A stretch of DNA of 64,000 nucleotides from Bacteroidales bacterium (GCA_016715075.1 JADKBK010000002.1:62001-126000); one strand, 5' to 3'; counted from the first letter of the stretch, positions 1 to 9,711 are shown. Notes: generated from the sequence alone by a model not told the origin. A program made the numbers and translations.

Positions 1-849
1 CCAAAAATGACATCTGATACAATTAACGACATCTCACTTACACTGCCGATAGAGTTCGGAGAATATCTGCTGCGCGACACAAGCAAATTCTTTTACAATA
101 ACACCAAGCCTGATTTCAGATCGTATTTCAAAGGATTATATTTCAGGATGTCATCTGCTTCTGATCCGCTTTTAATTGCATTTAGTCTTGTCACCAAGCC
201 TTCCACAAGCAGTACGTACAATAACTATTTCGTGCTCTATTTTCATGATACTGCAGATATTAAGTATAACTATTATTTTATACTTGATCCGGTACATCCG
301 AATGCCTGCTATAACAAATACAACCGTGACTTTACCACAGCCGAGCCAGGCAAGGAGATACCACATATTAATGATCTTACATACAGGGACACACTCTCAT
401 ACCTTCAATACCTCGGAGGCGTTTATACTAAAATTGTATTCCCCGGCCTTGACAGTTTAAAGAAGAAGCTCTCCGGGAGTAAATTCTCAATTAACAAAGC
501 AAGGCTGACAATACCGGTATATTATGATCATGTTAAATATACACCTCTTACTGTTCCTTCCAATCTGCGTTTGAGGTTCCTGGATAATGCGGATACCGTC
601 AAAAAGGACGTTCCGGATTACCTGCTGGATACCCAGTCTAAGTTTTTCGACGGATCCCTTCATAAGCTCGACAGTACCTATTATTTCAACATTCCCACCT
701 ATATCCAGAATTATCTTGAGGATAGCGATGACAGGTATCCTGCAGAACTTGACGTATACCAGGGTGCTTCAGGGTTGAATAGTGTCATTCTCAAGGCGAA
801 TGCAAGTAAAACGCCGATTAAATTTGAAATGACATATACCAAGTTCTAG
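1..849 (+). CDS. DUF4270 family lipoprotein, C-terminal part (5' end outside window)
   Basis: The reading frame is open to the left edge, so this is the C-terminal roughly 280 residues of a larger protein; the ATG at 7 is probably internal. The content is beta-rich, with many Tyr/Phe/Asp residues and the segments RLRFLDNADTVKKDV and YFNIPTYIQNYLE that resemble the end of DUF4270 proteins of Bacteroidota. DUF4270 proteins are exported, usually lipoproteins, of unknown function, and in this phylum they often lie next to glmS, as here (56 nt to the glmS start). No signal peptide can be seen because the N-terminus is missing. The family call rests on resemblance and on the neighbour. Confidence 0.7.
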   Translation, partial: PKMTSDTINDISLTLPIEFGEYLLRDTSKFFYNNTKPDFRSYFKGLYFRMSSASDPLLIAFSLVTKPSTSSTYNNYFVLYFHDTADIKYNYYFILDPVHPNACYNKYNRDFTTAEPGKEIPHINDLTYRDTLSYLQYLGGVYTKIVFPGLDSLKKKLSGSKFSINKARLTIPVYYDHVKYTPLTVPSNLRLRFLDNADTVKKDVPDYLLDTQSKFFDGSLHKLDSTYYFNIPTYIQNYLEDSDDRYPAELDVYQGASGLNSVILKANASKTPIKFEMTYTKF

Positions 850-904
850 TTTTTGTGAACCAAAATTCTTAATTTCGTGCATATTGTACCTAATAAAGTT
901 CATT

Positions 905-2740
905 ATGTGCGGGATAATCGGATATATCGGATCACAACCTGCCCGTCAAATAATCATTAATGGTCTCAAAAGGCTTGAATACCGTGGATATGACTCTGCA
1001 GGCATGGCTCTTGTCGGAGAAGAAACCAGGGTATTCAAATGTGCAGGCAGGGTAAAAGACCTTGAAGAGATTGTCAATGCTTCCGGATTTAACAGTTCCG
1101 TGGGAATGGGGCATACAAGATGGGCTACTCATGGCGAACCAAATGAATTGAATGCCCATCCTCAGGTCTCCTATAAAGGTAATTTTATTGTGGTCCACAA
1201 CGGAATCATAGAGAATTATCTCAGGTTGAAAAAACACCTTGAGAGCAGGGGAATTGTCTTTACCAGCCAGACAGATACCGAGGTTCTGGCCAACCTGATT
1301 GAACATCTCTACCTTGAAGGTGATCTTAATGCTGAGCAGGCAATATCACTTGCACTTAACAGGGTTGAAGGAGCTTATGGACTTGTAATAATCCGCACAA
1401 AGGAAGCGGATAAGCTCTTCGCTGCCAAAAAGGGAAGTCCGCTTGTCATAGGTGTCGGGGAAGGTGAAAACTTCATAGCCTCAGATGCAACACCTATTGT
1501 GGAGTATACTCAGCGGGTTATATATCTTAATGATGACGATCTTGCCATCATAAAGAAGGATGAGCTAATCCTTAAGACAATTCGGACAAAGAATATCGAG
1601 CCTGAAGTAAAAAAGATCGATCTTAAGATCGGAGAGATCGACAAGGAGGGTTTTGCCCATTTCATGCTTAAGGAGATATTTGAACAGCCCAGGGCTATTC
1701 ATGATACTTTCAGGGGTCGTGTGTTACCCGACTATTCAGGTGTAATGCTCGGAGGACTGCATAATATAATTGATTCGGTAGCCCAGGCCGAAAGGATAAT
1801 CATTGTTGCATGCGGGACTTCATGGCATGCGGGACTTCTCGGTGAGTATCTTTTCGAGGAGTATACCAGGATCCCTGTTGAGGTCGAATATGCATCGGAA
1901 TTCCGTTACAGAGGCCCGATTATTAAACAAGGGGATATTGTGATTGCCATAAGTCAGAGCGGCGAAACTGCGGATACCCTTGCAGCAATCAAGATTGCCA
2001 GGGAAAAAGGAGCCAGGGTTATAGGGGTATGCAATGTTGTTGGCAGCAGTATTCCCAGGGAGACAGATGCAGGGGTATACACACATGCAGGACCCGAGAT
2101 AGGAGTAGCTTCCACAAAAGCATTCACAACACAGGTCACAGTTCTGGCAATGATGGCATTCTCTATCGGACATTTGAAAGGGGTTATCTCCGATACCCTG
2201 TATAAAGAGCTTATTACCGAGCTGGTTTCTATACCGGGGAAAATAGAGAAGACTCTTGCTGTAAATGATAAAGCCCTTGAACTGGCAAAGGTTTTTCAGA
2301 ATACCCATAATGCACTCTATCTTGGAAGGGGCTACCTCTTCCCCGTGGCTCTTGAGGGAGCTCTGAAGCTTAAGGAGATCTCATATATTCATGCCGAGGG
2401 ATATCCTGCCGCTGAGATGAAACATGGCCCGATTGCACTTATTGATGAAAATATGCCGGTTGTTGTTGTTGCCACCAAGGATGATACTTACGAAAAGATA
2501 GTAAGTAATATCCAGGAGATAAAAGCCAGGAAAGGAAATGTTATTGCCATTGTCACAGAAGGAGATGAAATAATTAAAAAAATGGCTGACTATGTTCTTG
2601 AGGTCCCGGAGACGATTCCGGCATTATCCGGACTATTGGCCGTTATCCCGCTTCAGCTGCTTTCATATCATATGGCAGTTCTCAGAGGGTGCAATGTAGA
2701 CCAGCCGAGAAATCTGGCCAAATCCGTAACCGTCGAATAA
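905..2740 (+). CDS. glmS: glutamine--fructose-6-phosphate aminotransferase (isomerizing)
   Basis: Makes glucosamine-6-phosphate from fructose-6-phosphate and glutamine, the entry step to UDP-GlcNAc for peptidoglycan and LPS. The start at ATG 905 is chosen because it places the catalytic cysteine at residue 2 (MCGIIGYIG), as class II glutamine amidotransferases require; the ATG at 884 would bury it. The GATase domain fills roughly residues 1-220 (RLEYRGYDSAG, TRWATHG, HNGIIENY). Two SIS sugar-isomerase domains follow (CGTSWHAG, SQSGETADT, EGALKLKEISYIHAEGYPA), and the protein ends in the canonical LAKSVTVE. Its 611 residues are normal for the family. It probably supplies UDP-GlcNAc for the downstream wbp operon (inference). 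Confidence 0.97.
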   Translation: MCGIIGYIGSQPARQIIINGLKRLEYRGYDSAGMALVGEETRVFKCAGRVKDLEEIVNASGFNSSVGMGHTRWATHGEPNELNAHPQVSYKGNFIVVHNGIIENYLRLKKHLESRGIVFTSQTDTEVLANLIEHLYLEGDLNAEQAISLALNRVEGAYGLVIIRTKEADKLFAAKKGSPLVIGVGEGENFIASDATPIVEYTQRVIYLNDDDLAIIKKDELILKTIRTKNIEPEVKKIDLKIGEIDKEGFAHFMLKEIFEQPRAIHDTFRGRVLPDYSGVMLGGLHNIIDSVAQAERIIIVACGTSWHAGLLGEYLFEEYTRIPVEVEYASEFRYRGPIIKQGDIVIAISQSGETADTLAAIKIAREKGARVIGVCNVVGSSIPRETDAGVYTHAGPEIGVASTKAFTTQVTVLAMMAFSIGHLKGVISDTLYKELITELVSIPGKIEKTLAVNDKALELAKVFQNTHNALYLGRGYLFPVALEGALKLKEISYIHAEGYPAAEMKHGPIALIDENMPVVVVATKDDTYEKIVSNIQEIKARKGNVIAIVTEGDEIIKKMADYVLEVPETIPALSGLLAVIPLQLLSYHMAVLRGCNVDQPRNLAKSVTVE

Positions 2741-2761
2741 CTATCGTAATAATGTTCCGTG

Positions 2762-4759
2762 ATGAACATGAAAGATAATTACCGCAGCCTGTTGCTGCAG
2801 GAGAGAGAAATTTTATTGTCCAACGGGTGCAGCTGCGATGATTGGAACAGAGTAAAGGTAATCGAAGGCTTTGATCCTTCCAGGTGCATAAAATGTATCT
2901 TCTCCGGAGATATTTATCTAGGTATATTTCAGGATCCCTATATTGATGATTCAGGTGTGACAATCCCGAGTGGTCTTCTGAATGTACGACTTCATAACTG
3001 TATTATAGGATCCAATGTTATCATAAGTAATATAGGAGATTATATAGCCAATTATATTATTGAAGATAACGTAGTGATAAGAAATTGCGGAAAAATTCAT
3101 ACCGAGGGCAGAAGTACTTTTGGCAATGGGACAATTGTTTCTGTCCTGAATGAAACAGGAGGGCGGTCGGTAAAAATGTGGGACAGGCTATCCGCACATG
3201 AGGCATATATTATAGCCCTGTACAGACACCGGAGGAAAGTCGTTGATATTCTCGGGAAAATGGTTGATGAGTATGCTGCTTCCATTGCTTCTGATTTTGG
3301 AACTATCCGCCGTCATTCCCGGATCTTCAATTGCAATTCGATACGTAATGTCAGTGTGGGACCGTTCTGTTATATAGAAGGATCGATGACACTGAATGAA
3401 GGTTCGCTTAACAGCACGGAGGCTGATCCCATCTATATCGGATCAGGGGTAATAATGGAACATTTTATCGTCTGTTCAGGCTCGATAGTGAAAGATTCCA
3501 CTGTTGTTGACAATTGTTTTATCGGGCAGGGATGTGTCCTGGCTAAACATTATTCAGCAGAGAACTCGCTTTTTTTTGCAAACTCAGCTGGTTATCACGG
3601 TGAAGCCTGCTCAATTTTTGCAGGTCCGTATACTGTAACACATCACAAGTCGACTCTTCTTATTGCAGGTATTTTTTCATTTATGAATGCCGGGAGCGGT
3701 TCTAACCAGAGCAATCATATGTATAAGCTTGGACCCATTCATCAGGGTATAATGGAGCGTGGGTCCAAGACTACAAGTGATTCATACCTGCTCTGGCCGG
3801 CCAGGATCGGTCCTTTCACACTTGTGATGGGGCGGCATTATAAGAATATGGATACATCATCCCTCCCTTTCTCCTATCTGATAGAGAGCAATGATGAAAG
3901 TATACTTGTTCCGGGTATTAATCTTAGAAGTGTCGGAACAATTAGAGATGCACAGAAATGGCCGCTCCGCGACCGGAGGAAAGATCCGGTAAAGACGGAT
4001 CAGGTTAATTTTAATCTGCTGAGTCCTTATACCATCAGGAGAATGATTGCAGGGAGGGAGCTGTTAAGGAAGATAAAAGCTGATTCTCCGGGGGAGATGA
4101 CTGCCTACAGGTATAACAGCATGCTCATCAGAAGGGACTCACTTGAACATGGGATCGAACTGTATCAGACAGGTATCAATAAATTCCTGGGAAACTCCCT
4201 TATAAAAAGACTTGAGAATGCTGAATTCAGGACAAATGAAGAGCTTCAGGAAAGACTTAAACCTGACAGGGAAGAGGGAAAGGGAGAATGGGTTGACATT
4301 GGAGGATTGATAGCGCCGAAAAAGGAGATAGACAATCTTCTTGATGATATTGAATCAGGAAAGATATCTTCAATCGGGGAGTTGTCAGATTCATTTGCCG
4401 CGATACATAAATCGTATTACGACTGGGAATGGACCTGGTCGTGCCAGAGGATCGGCGAGGAGGAAGGGATTCCGGTGAACAGCCTGACGGCAGAGGATGT
4501 TATAAGGATTGTCAGCAAATGGAAAAAATGTGTTATTGATCTCGATAATCTTTTGTATGAGGATGCAAGAAAAGAGTTTAATCTTTCATCCAGGACCGGG
4601 TTTGGAATTGACGATGGGGAAGAGGTGAAGAAGCTCGATTTTGAGCAGGTGCGTGGTGAATTTGAATCCAACAGTGTTGTCGCTGCAATTCAGGAGCATA
4701 TAAAACAAAAATCAGCTCTGGGAGATGAGCTGATTGAGCGTATGAAGAGAGTGCAATGA
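2762..4759 (+). CDS. DUF4954 family protein with left-handed beta-helix repeats
   Basis: About 665 residues with hexapeptide-like repeats across residues 60-300 (for example VIISNIGDYI, YIIEDNVVI, CFIGQGCVL), the pattern of left-handed parallel beta-helix proteins such as sugar-nucleotide acyltransferases. It resembles DUF4954 proteins of Bacteroidota, whose reaction is unknown. The C-terminal 200 residues are helical and charged. GTG 2759, ATG 2762 and ATG 2768 are all in frame; ATG 2762 is chosen arbitrarily. It starts 21 nt after glmS on the same strand, so the two are probably cotranscribed, which hints at a role in amino-sugar or UDP-sugar metabolism (inference only). It converges on rfbB with 8 nt between the stop codons. 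Confidence 0.75.
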   Translation: MNMKDNYRSLLLQEREILLSNGCSCDDWNRVKVIEGFDPSRCIKCIFSGDIYLGIFQDPYIDDSGVTIPSGLLNVRLHNCIIGSNVIISNIGDYIANYIIEDNVVIRNCGKIHTEGRSTFGNGTIVSVLNETGGRSVKMWDRLSAHEAYIIALYRHRRKVVDILGKMVDEYAASIASDFGTIRRHSRIFNCNSIRNVSVGPFCYIEGSMTLNEGSLNSTEADPIYIGSGVIMEHFIVCSGSIVKDSTVVDNCFIGQGCVLAKHYSAENSLFFANSAGYHGEACSIFAGPYTVTHHKSTLLIAGIFSFMNAGSGSNQSNHMYKLGPIHQGIMERGSKTTSDSYLLWPARIGPFTLVMGRHYKNMDTSSLPFSYLIESNDESILVPGINLRSVGTIRDAQKWPLRDRRKDPVKTDQVNFNLLSPYTIRRMIAGRELLRKIKADSPGEMTAYRYNSMLIRRDSLEHGIELYQTGINKFLGNSLIKRLENAEFRTNEELQERLKPDREEGKGEWVDIGGLIAPKKEIDNLLDDIESGKISSIGELSDSFAAIHKSYYDWEWTWSCQRIGEEEGIPVNSLTAEDVIRIVSKWKKCVIDLDNLLYEDARKEFNLSSRTGFGIDDGEEVKKLDFEQVRGEFESNSVVAAIQEHIKQKSALGDELIERMKRVQ

Positions 4760-4767
4760 TCTGATTA

Positions 4768-5823
4768 TTATCTGCCTGAGTACATCTGATCATAGTATTT
4801 GCCATAGTCACCTGACAAGACCCTTTCAAGCCATTTTTCATTTGAAAGGTACCAGTCAACGGTCTTTTCCAGCCCGACAGCAAATTCGGGTATCGGAGAC
4901 CATCCCAGTTCTGTCTGGAGTTTGGAAGAATCAATGGCGTACCTTAGATCATGGCCGGGTCTGTCTGTCACATATGTAATAAGCTTCTCAGATGTTCCTA
5001 CAGGACGTTTCAGTTTCCTGTCCAGGATGCTGCAGAGAAGCAGGATAAGATCAATATTTTTCCATTCATTATTTCCTCCGATATTGTAGGTCTCTCCTGT
5101 CTTGCCCTTATGAAATATCAGGTCGATTGCTGAGGCATGATCCTCTACATAGAGCCAGTCGCGTATGTTTTCCCCTTTACCATATACCGGAATGGGCTTG
5201 TTGTTTTTGATATTGTTGATGGCCAGTGGTATCAGTTTCTCGGGGAACTGGTTTGGTCCGTAATTATTTGAGCAGTTGGAGATAATAACAGGAATCCCGA
5301 AGGTATGGTTATATGCTCTTACCAGGTGATCGGAACTTGCTTTTGATGCGGAGTAAGGGCTTTTGGGATCATATGCTGTCTCTTCCGTGAAGAGGCCCTC
5401 TTTCCCAAGCGATCCGTAGACCTCATCGGTGGATATGTGATAAAATTGTTTACCCTCCGGCGATTCTTTCCAGGAGGAGCGTGCTGAATTCAGGAGGTTG
5501 ACAGTACCGATAATGTTTGTGAAAACAAATTCATCAGGACCGGTAATTGAGCGGTCGACATGAGATTCTGCAGCCAGATGTATTACTCCGTCAAAGTTAT
5601 ATTTGCTGAAAAGTACTGCAACAGCTTCTTTATCTACTATATCAATCTTTTCAAACCTGTAATTGGATCTTGACTCGATGTCGCTAAGATTTTCAAGATT
5701 ACCGGCATATGTCAGTTTATCGCCGTTTACTATCAGGTATTCGGGGTAGTGATTTACGAATCTTCTAACTACATGAGACCCTATAAAACCTGCGCCACCG
5801 GTAATAAGAATTGTTTTCTTCAT
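4768..5823 (-). CDS. rfbB: dTDP-glucose 4,6-dehydratase
   Basis: Extended short-chain dehydrogenase of 351 residues that converts dTDP-glucose to dTDP-4-keto-6-deoxyglucose. The N-terminal Rossmann motif is ITGGAGFIGSH, the catalytic STDEVYG segment carries the Asp-Glu pair specific to this dehydratase, and YSASK is the YxxxK catalytic pair. NNYGPNQFPEKLIPL is typical of RfbB. The start at 5823 (MKKTILITGG) fits the Rossmann fold and leaves a 2-nt gap from galE; the longer ORF start at 5859 would overlap galE. It is the last gene of the minus-strand nucleotide-sugar operon. The other dTDP-rhamnose genes (rfbA, C, D) are not in the window. Confidence 0.93.
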   Translation of the reverse strand: MKKTILITGGAGFIGSHVVRRFVNHYPEYLIVNGDKLTYAGNLENLSDIESRSNYRFEKIDIVDKEAVAVLFSKYNFDGVIHLAAESHVDRSITGPDEFVFTNIIGTVNLLNSARSSWKESPEGKQFYHISTDEVYGSLGKEGLFTEETAYDPKSPYSASKASSDHLVRAYNHTFGIPVIISNCSNNYGPNQFPEKLIPLAINNIKNNKPIPVYGKGENIRDWLYVEDHASAIDLIFHKGKTGETYNIGGNNEWKNIDLILLLCSILDRKLKRPVGTSEKLITYVTDRPGHDLRYAIDSSKLQTELGWSPIPEFAVGLEKTVDWYLSNEKWLERVLSGDYGKYYDQMYSGR

Positions 5824-5825
5824 GA

Positions 5826-6857
5826 TTATACCTTTTTCGTTCTGATACTCTTTTCCCACTCCCAGGCTGTTTTCATTGCCTCATCGAGGGTACTTTTGGT
5901 TTTCCAGCCAAGCTCCTTGTTTGCAAACGAGGGATCGGCCCAGATCTTTTCAATATCCCCTGGTCTCCTGTCGGTTATCCTGAATTTTAGTTTTATTCCG
6001 GAAACCCTTTCAAAGGAACTGATTGCTTCCAGAACTGTAACGCCGTTACCTGTTCCAAGGTTAAATACTTCAAAATCCTTTTTGCTTTTTCCTTCAAGAA
6101 GTCTTTTTACCGCCACTACATGAGCTTTTGCGAGGTCAACTACATGCAGATAATCTCTGATGCATGAGCCGTCAGGCGTATCGTAATCATTCCCGAATAC
6201 TTTAAGTTCATCTCTCAGGCCATAAGCAGTCTGGGTGATGAATGGCACAAGATTTTCAGGCACTCCCCTTGGCAGTTCCCCTATTAGTCCGGATGGATGC
6301 GCCCCGATGGGGTTAAAATATCTTAAGGCAATGGCTTTAATACTTTTATGCGCGAATGTGGCATCCCTGATAATCTCTTCCCCAACTTGTTTTGTATTGC
6401 CATAAGGTGAGGTAGCGGGTTGAAGAGGCGCATCCTCCGTTACCGGAAGTTTTTCAGGCTGGCCGTAAACGGTGCAGGATGAGGAAAAGACAATGTCGGG
6501 GACATTGAAGCGCTTCATCAGATCAAGCAGGTTGATAAGGGAAACCAGGTTGTTATTGTAATAATCAAGCGGTTTACTGACAGACTCTGAGACAGCCTTA
6601 TAAGCTGCAAAGTGAATAATCGCCGAGATATCCCCATTCTTTTCAAAGAATTTTTCAAGCTTAGCCTTGTCGCAGATATCTATTATCTCAAGTGACGGCT
6701 TTGTTCCTGTTATCTGCTGAATCCGGTCAGTCACTTCAGCTTCCGAATTGTAAAGGTTATCAATTATTACAACTTCAAATCCCTCATTTATAAGTTCAAC
6801 GGAAGTATGTGACCCGATATATCCCGTTCCTCCGGTTACCAGTATTTTTCTTTTCAT
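5826..6857 (-). CDS. galE: UDP-glucose 4-epimerase
   Basis: 343-residue SDR epimerase that interconverts UDP-glucose and UDP-galactose, or the N-acetyl forms. Visible motifs are VTGGTGYIGSH (NAD-binding loop), SSSCTVYG (catalytic Ser/Thr region), the YGNTK YxxxK pair, ALRYFNPIGAHPSG and RDYLHVVDLA, all characteristic of GalE. The ATG at 6857 directly abuts the stop codon of the upstream dehydrogenase gene (no gap), which suggests translational coupling in the wbp operon. Specificity for UDP-Glc versus UDP-GlcNAc cannot be decided from the sequence; an operon handling UDP-GlcNAc derivatives makes the N-acetyl substrate possible. Confidence 0.93.
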   Translation of the reverse strand: MKRKILVTGGTGYIGSHTSVELINEGFEVVIIDNLYNSEAEVTDRIQQITGTKPSLEIIDICDKAKLEKFFEKNGDISAIIHFAAYKAVSESVSKPLDYYNNNLVSLINLLDLMKRFNVPDIVFSSSCTVYGQPEKLPVTEDAPLQPATSPYGNTKQVGEEIIRDATFAHKSIKAIALRYFNPIGAHPSGLIGELPRGVPENLVPFITQTAYGLRDELKVFGNDYDTPDGSCIRDYLHVVDLAKAHVVAVKRLLEGKSKKDFEVFNLGTGNGVTVLEAISSFERVSGIKLKFRITDRRPGDIEKIWADPSFANKELGWKTKSTLDEAMKTAWEWEKSIRTKKV

Positions 6858-8147
6858 CTAGAGGCTCCAGTAAGTGTGATCTTTAATTTTTCCCCGAAGG
6901 ATACCCTTTACATCAACAACAATTCCCTCAGGGTGAAGAAGTGCTGCAAAGTAAGATTCATCAAGATTCAGATATTGTTTATGTGAAACAGCAAGTATGA
7001 CTGCATCATACTTACCTGTGGGTTTCTCTTTCAGGTCAATTCCATACTCCTCCTTGACCTCATGCTTTCCTGCACCCGGATCAATGACCTCTACAGCAAT
7101 TCCGAAATCATCAAGTTCTGCTATAACATCCACAACTTTTGAATTACGTATGTCGGTAACGTCTTCCTTGAAGGTAATACCCATAATAAGTACACGTGCG
7201 CCCTTGAGGTTCTTGCCTGATGCAATTATTTTTTTCACGGTCTGTTTTCCTATATACCTGCCCATACTGTCATTTATAAACCGGCCGGAATCAATCATCT
7301 GAGGGTGATAGCCCAGTGCTTTTGCCTTGAATGAGAGGTAATAAGGATCGACGCCAATGCAGTGACCACCTACCAGTCCGGGAAAGAATTTAAGGAAATT
7401 CCATTTTGTTCCGGCAGCTTCGAGAACTTCGAAGGTATTGATTCCCATTCTGTTAAATATAATAGACAACTCATTCATAAAGGCGATGTTGATATCGCGC
7501 TGTGTATTCTCTATGATTTTTGCTGCTTCAGCCACTTTTATTGAACTTGCCCTGTGAACTCCTGACTTGATTATAAGCTCATATGTTTTTGCAATGTTTT
7601 CAGAGGATTCCGCATCACAACCGCTTGTTACCTTAACTATTTTTGTAAGGGTATGGTTGGTATCTCCCGGGTTTATTCTTTCCGGCGAGAAACCTACTTT
7701 GAAGTCGGTACCGCATTTAAGTCCTGAATATCTTTCAAGTACTGGAACACAGTCATCCTCGGTACAGCCGGGATAAACTGTTGATTCGTATACCACATAA
7801 TCACCCTTTTTCAAAATCCTGCCAACTGTTTCCGATGCTTTCAGGACAGGTGTCAGATCGGGAAGGTTATATCTGTCGGTAGGGGTTGGAACTGCAATAA
7901 TATGGAAAGAGGCTTCCCTTAAATCTTCAGGGTTGCTTGTAAGGATAATATCAGTATCCTTAAATGCCTCGGATGTCAGCTCATTACTTGGATCGATACC
8001 TTTTTTCATAAGTTCAACCCTGTCAGGTTTGATATCAAAGCCAACAACTCTGATCTTTTTGGCGAATTCCAGTGCAATCGGGAGGCCGACGTAGCCCAGT
8101 CCGATCAGAGATAATTTTGTCTCCTTATTAATAAGTTTATTGTACAT
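6858..8147 (-). CDS. wbpA: nucleotide sugar 6-dehydrogenase, WbpA/TviB type (UDP-GlcNAc 6-dehydrogenase)
   Basis: 429-residue member of the UDP-glucose/GDP-mannose dehydrogenase family. The N-terminal NAD fold has LIGLGYVGLPIA, the central helix carries AEAAKIIENTQRDINIAFMNE, and the catalytic cysteine lies in GGHCIGVDPYYL near residue 268. The C-terminal UDP-binding domain begins at about residue 320 (MGITFKEDVTDIRNSKV). This subgroup (TviB, WbpO, WbpA) oxidises C6 of UDP-GlcNAc or UDP-GalNAc to the uronic acid. Its position directly after wbpE, wbpD and wbpB genes makes UDP-GlcNAc to UDP-GlcNAcA the likely reaction, the first step of the Wbp pathway. The family is firm; the substrate is inferred from the operon. 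Confidence 0.88.
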   Translation of the reverse strand: MYNKLINKETKLSLIGLGYVGLPIALEFAKKIRVVGFDIKPDRVELMKKGIDPSNELTSEAFKDTDIILTSNPEDLREASFHIIAVPTPTDRYNLPDLTPVLKASETVGRILKKGDYVVYESTVYPGCTEDDCVPVLERYSGLKCGTDFKVGFSPERINPGDTNHTLTKIVKVTSGCDAESSENIAKTYELIIKSGVHRASSIKVAEAAKIIENTQRDINIAFMNELSIIFNRMGINTFEVLEAAGTKWNFLKFFPGLVGGHCIGVDPYYLSFKAKALGYHPQMIDSGRFINDSMGRYIGKQTVKKIIASGKNLKGARVLIMGITFKEDVTDIRNSKVVDVIAELDDFGIAVEVIDPGAGKHEVKEEYGIDLKEKPTGKYDAVILAVSHKQYLNLDESYFAALLHPEGIVVDVKGILRGKIKDHTYWSL

Positions 8148-8148
8148 G

Positions 8149-9114
8149 TTATATCTTTTTTAAAAATGGATGATAGTCTCCTTTAAGTCCCTGAGGTTTT
8201 GCATTCCGGATAATGTAGGCTGATTCAACAGATTGTCTGGCATCCTTCAGGCCAAAGCCTCTGCCTGCAAGGATCTCTTCGTAGGTCATAGTGTGAAGGT
8301 CGGTGAATCCCTTGCTGAATTCGATCTCTTTACCGTTAACTGTTATTGACCGGAAGGTTCTCTGACCTGTCTCCCTGATATTCACAGGGATGTCATTATA
8401 ATCGATGCTGAGGAACCACCTTACCCTGGCATTCTCAAGCTCCAGATATCCTCCGGCTTTCTTTGACTCGGAAATATGAACTATATTTTGTTTTTCAGCG
8501 CCGAATATCCATCCCAGCATATCGAAGAAATGAATTCCGATATTGGTTGCCACGCCGCCTGATTTCTGAATATCTCCCTTCCACGATATGGGATACCAGT
8601 TGCCGCGGCTGGTGATATAGGTCAGATCAACATCATACACCTTTCCTTTCGGTCCGTTTTTTATAGTGTCGTAGAGTTCCTTTATTTTCGGATGGAGCCG
8701 GAGCTGCAGCACATTATAAATTTTATGCCCCGTTTCATTTTCTATCTCCTGTAAAGCGTCAACATTCCATGGGTTAAGAACAATCGGTTTCTCGCATATT
8801 GCTTCAGCCTGGTGACGAAGAGCAAATCTTATATGAGAATCGTGAAGGTAATTCGGGGAGCAGATACTCACATAGTCAATCTTTGTGCCTGTTCTTTTTA
8901 GTTTGTCAAAATGCCTGTCAAACCGTTCGAACTCCACAAAAAAGTCGCTCTCAGGAAAGAAATTGTCGATACGTCCTACACTATCAAACTTATCAAGGCT
9001 GGCAAGAAGATTATTGCCGGTTTCCTTAATAGCGTTGAGATGCCTGACTGCAATATAACCGGCAACACCTATTATGCTAAAGTTTTTTGGAAATCCTGTC
9101 ATTGGTACTTTCAA
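8149..9114 (-). CDS. wbpB: Gfo/Idh/MocA oxidoreductase, WbpB/WlbA type (UDP-GlcNAcA 3-dehydrogenase)
   Basis: 321-residue NAD-dependent oxidoreductase. The N-terminal Rossmann motif is atypically spelled (IIGVAGYIAVRHL), followed by the diagnostic CEKPIVL dipeptide region near residue 105 and the C-terminal fold with GGVATNIGIHFFDML carrying the conserved histidine. WbpB/WlbA oxidises C3 of UDP-N-acetylglucosaminuronic acid so that an amino group can be placed there. The start may be the ATG at 9114 or the one at 9102 (MTGFPKNFSIIG). The gene lies 1 nt from wbpA and 18 nt from wbpD. The substrate is inferred from the complete A-B-D-E set in this operon. Confidence 0.87.
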   Translation of the reverse strand: MKVPMTGFPKNFSIIGVAGYIAVRHLNAIKETGNNLLASLDKFDSVGRIDNFFPESDFFVEFERFDRHFDKLKRTGTKIDYVSICSPNYLHDSHIRFALRHQAEAICEKPIVLNPWNVDALQEIENETGHKIYNVLQLRLHPKIKELYDTIKNGPKGKVYDVDLTYITSRGNWYPISWKGDIQKSGGVATNIGIHFFDMLGWIFGAEKQNIVHISESKKAGGYLELENARVRWFLSIDYNDIPVNIRETGQRTFRSITVNGKEIEFSKGFTDLHTMTYEEILAGRGFGLKDARQSVESAYIIRNAKPQGLKGDYHPFLKKI

Positions 9115-9132
9115 AAAATCAGTCTAAAAATA

Positions 9133-9711
9133 CTAAATTATTCTTGAAACCTCATTATTCTCCAATCTGTATCTGAATCCACTCTCAATACAGGTTGCCG
9201 TCCCTCCCGCATCAAAAACAAGTTTGTGCCCGTACTCGCTCATCCATCCTGTTTGCCTGGCAGGATTTCCCATAACAAGTGCAAAGGATTTCACATCTTT
9301 TGTAACAACGGCACCTGCCCCCACAAAAGAATATTTTCCTATTCTGATCCCGCAAACAATAGTGGCATTTGCCCCGATTGTCGCTCCCTTTTCAACTATT
9401 GTTGATCCGTACTGGTCTTTACGGTTAACAGCACTCCGGGGGTTAATAACATTGGTAAAAACCATTGAGGGGCCAAGAAAGACATCATCATCACAGATAA
9501 CCCCGGTATAGATTGAGACATTGTTCTGGACTTTTACATTACGTCCGAGTCTTACGCCGGGAGAAATGACAACATTCTGTCCGATATTGCAGTTTTCACC
9601 TATTTCCGAGCCGGTCATAATATGGCTGAAGTGCCATATTTTTGTTCCCTTGCCGATCCTGCAGCCCTCATCTACAACTGCAGTCTCATGGGCAAAATAG
9701 TCAATCTCCAT
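9133..9711 (-). CDS. wbpD: UDP-2-acetamido-3-amino-glucuronate N-acetyltransferase, WbpD/WlbB type
   Basis: 192-residue left-handed beta-helix acetyltransferase with repeated hexapeptides (IGENCNIGQNVVISPGVRLG, VIGANATIVCG-like turns, KYSFVGAGAVVTKDV) and the conserved GNPARQTGWMSEYG C-terminal segment found in WbpD/WlbB. It N-acetylates the 3-amino group of UDP-GlcNAc(3N)A with acetyl-CoA, giving UDP-2,3-diacetamido-2,3-dideoxyglucuronic acid. Its ATG overlaps the stop codon of the upstream wbpE gene by one base (TAATG), indicating coupled translation. A neighbouring 3-dehydrogenase, aminotransferase and 6-dehydrogenase support the assignment. Confidence 0.9.
   Translation of the reverse strand: MEIDYFAHETAVVDEGCRIGKGTKIWHFSHIMTGSEIGENCNIGQNVVISPGVRLGRNVKVQNNVSIYTGVICDDDVFLGPSMVFTNVINPRSAVNRKDQYGSTIVEKGATIGANATIVCGIRIGKYSFVGAGAVVTKDVKSFALVMGNPARQTGWMSEYGHKLVFDAGGTATCIESGFRYRLENNEVSRII

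Noticed and set aside
4768..5823. a dTDP-rhamnose locus
   Set aside because: Only rfbB is present; rfbA, rfbC and rfbD are not in the window.
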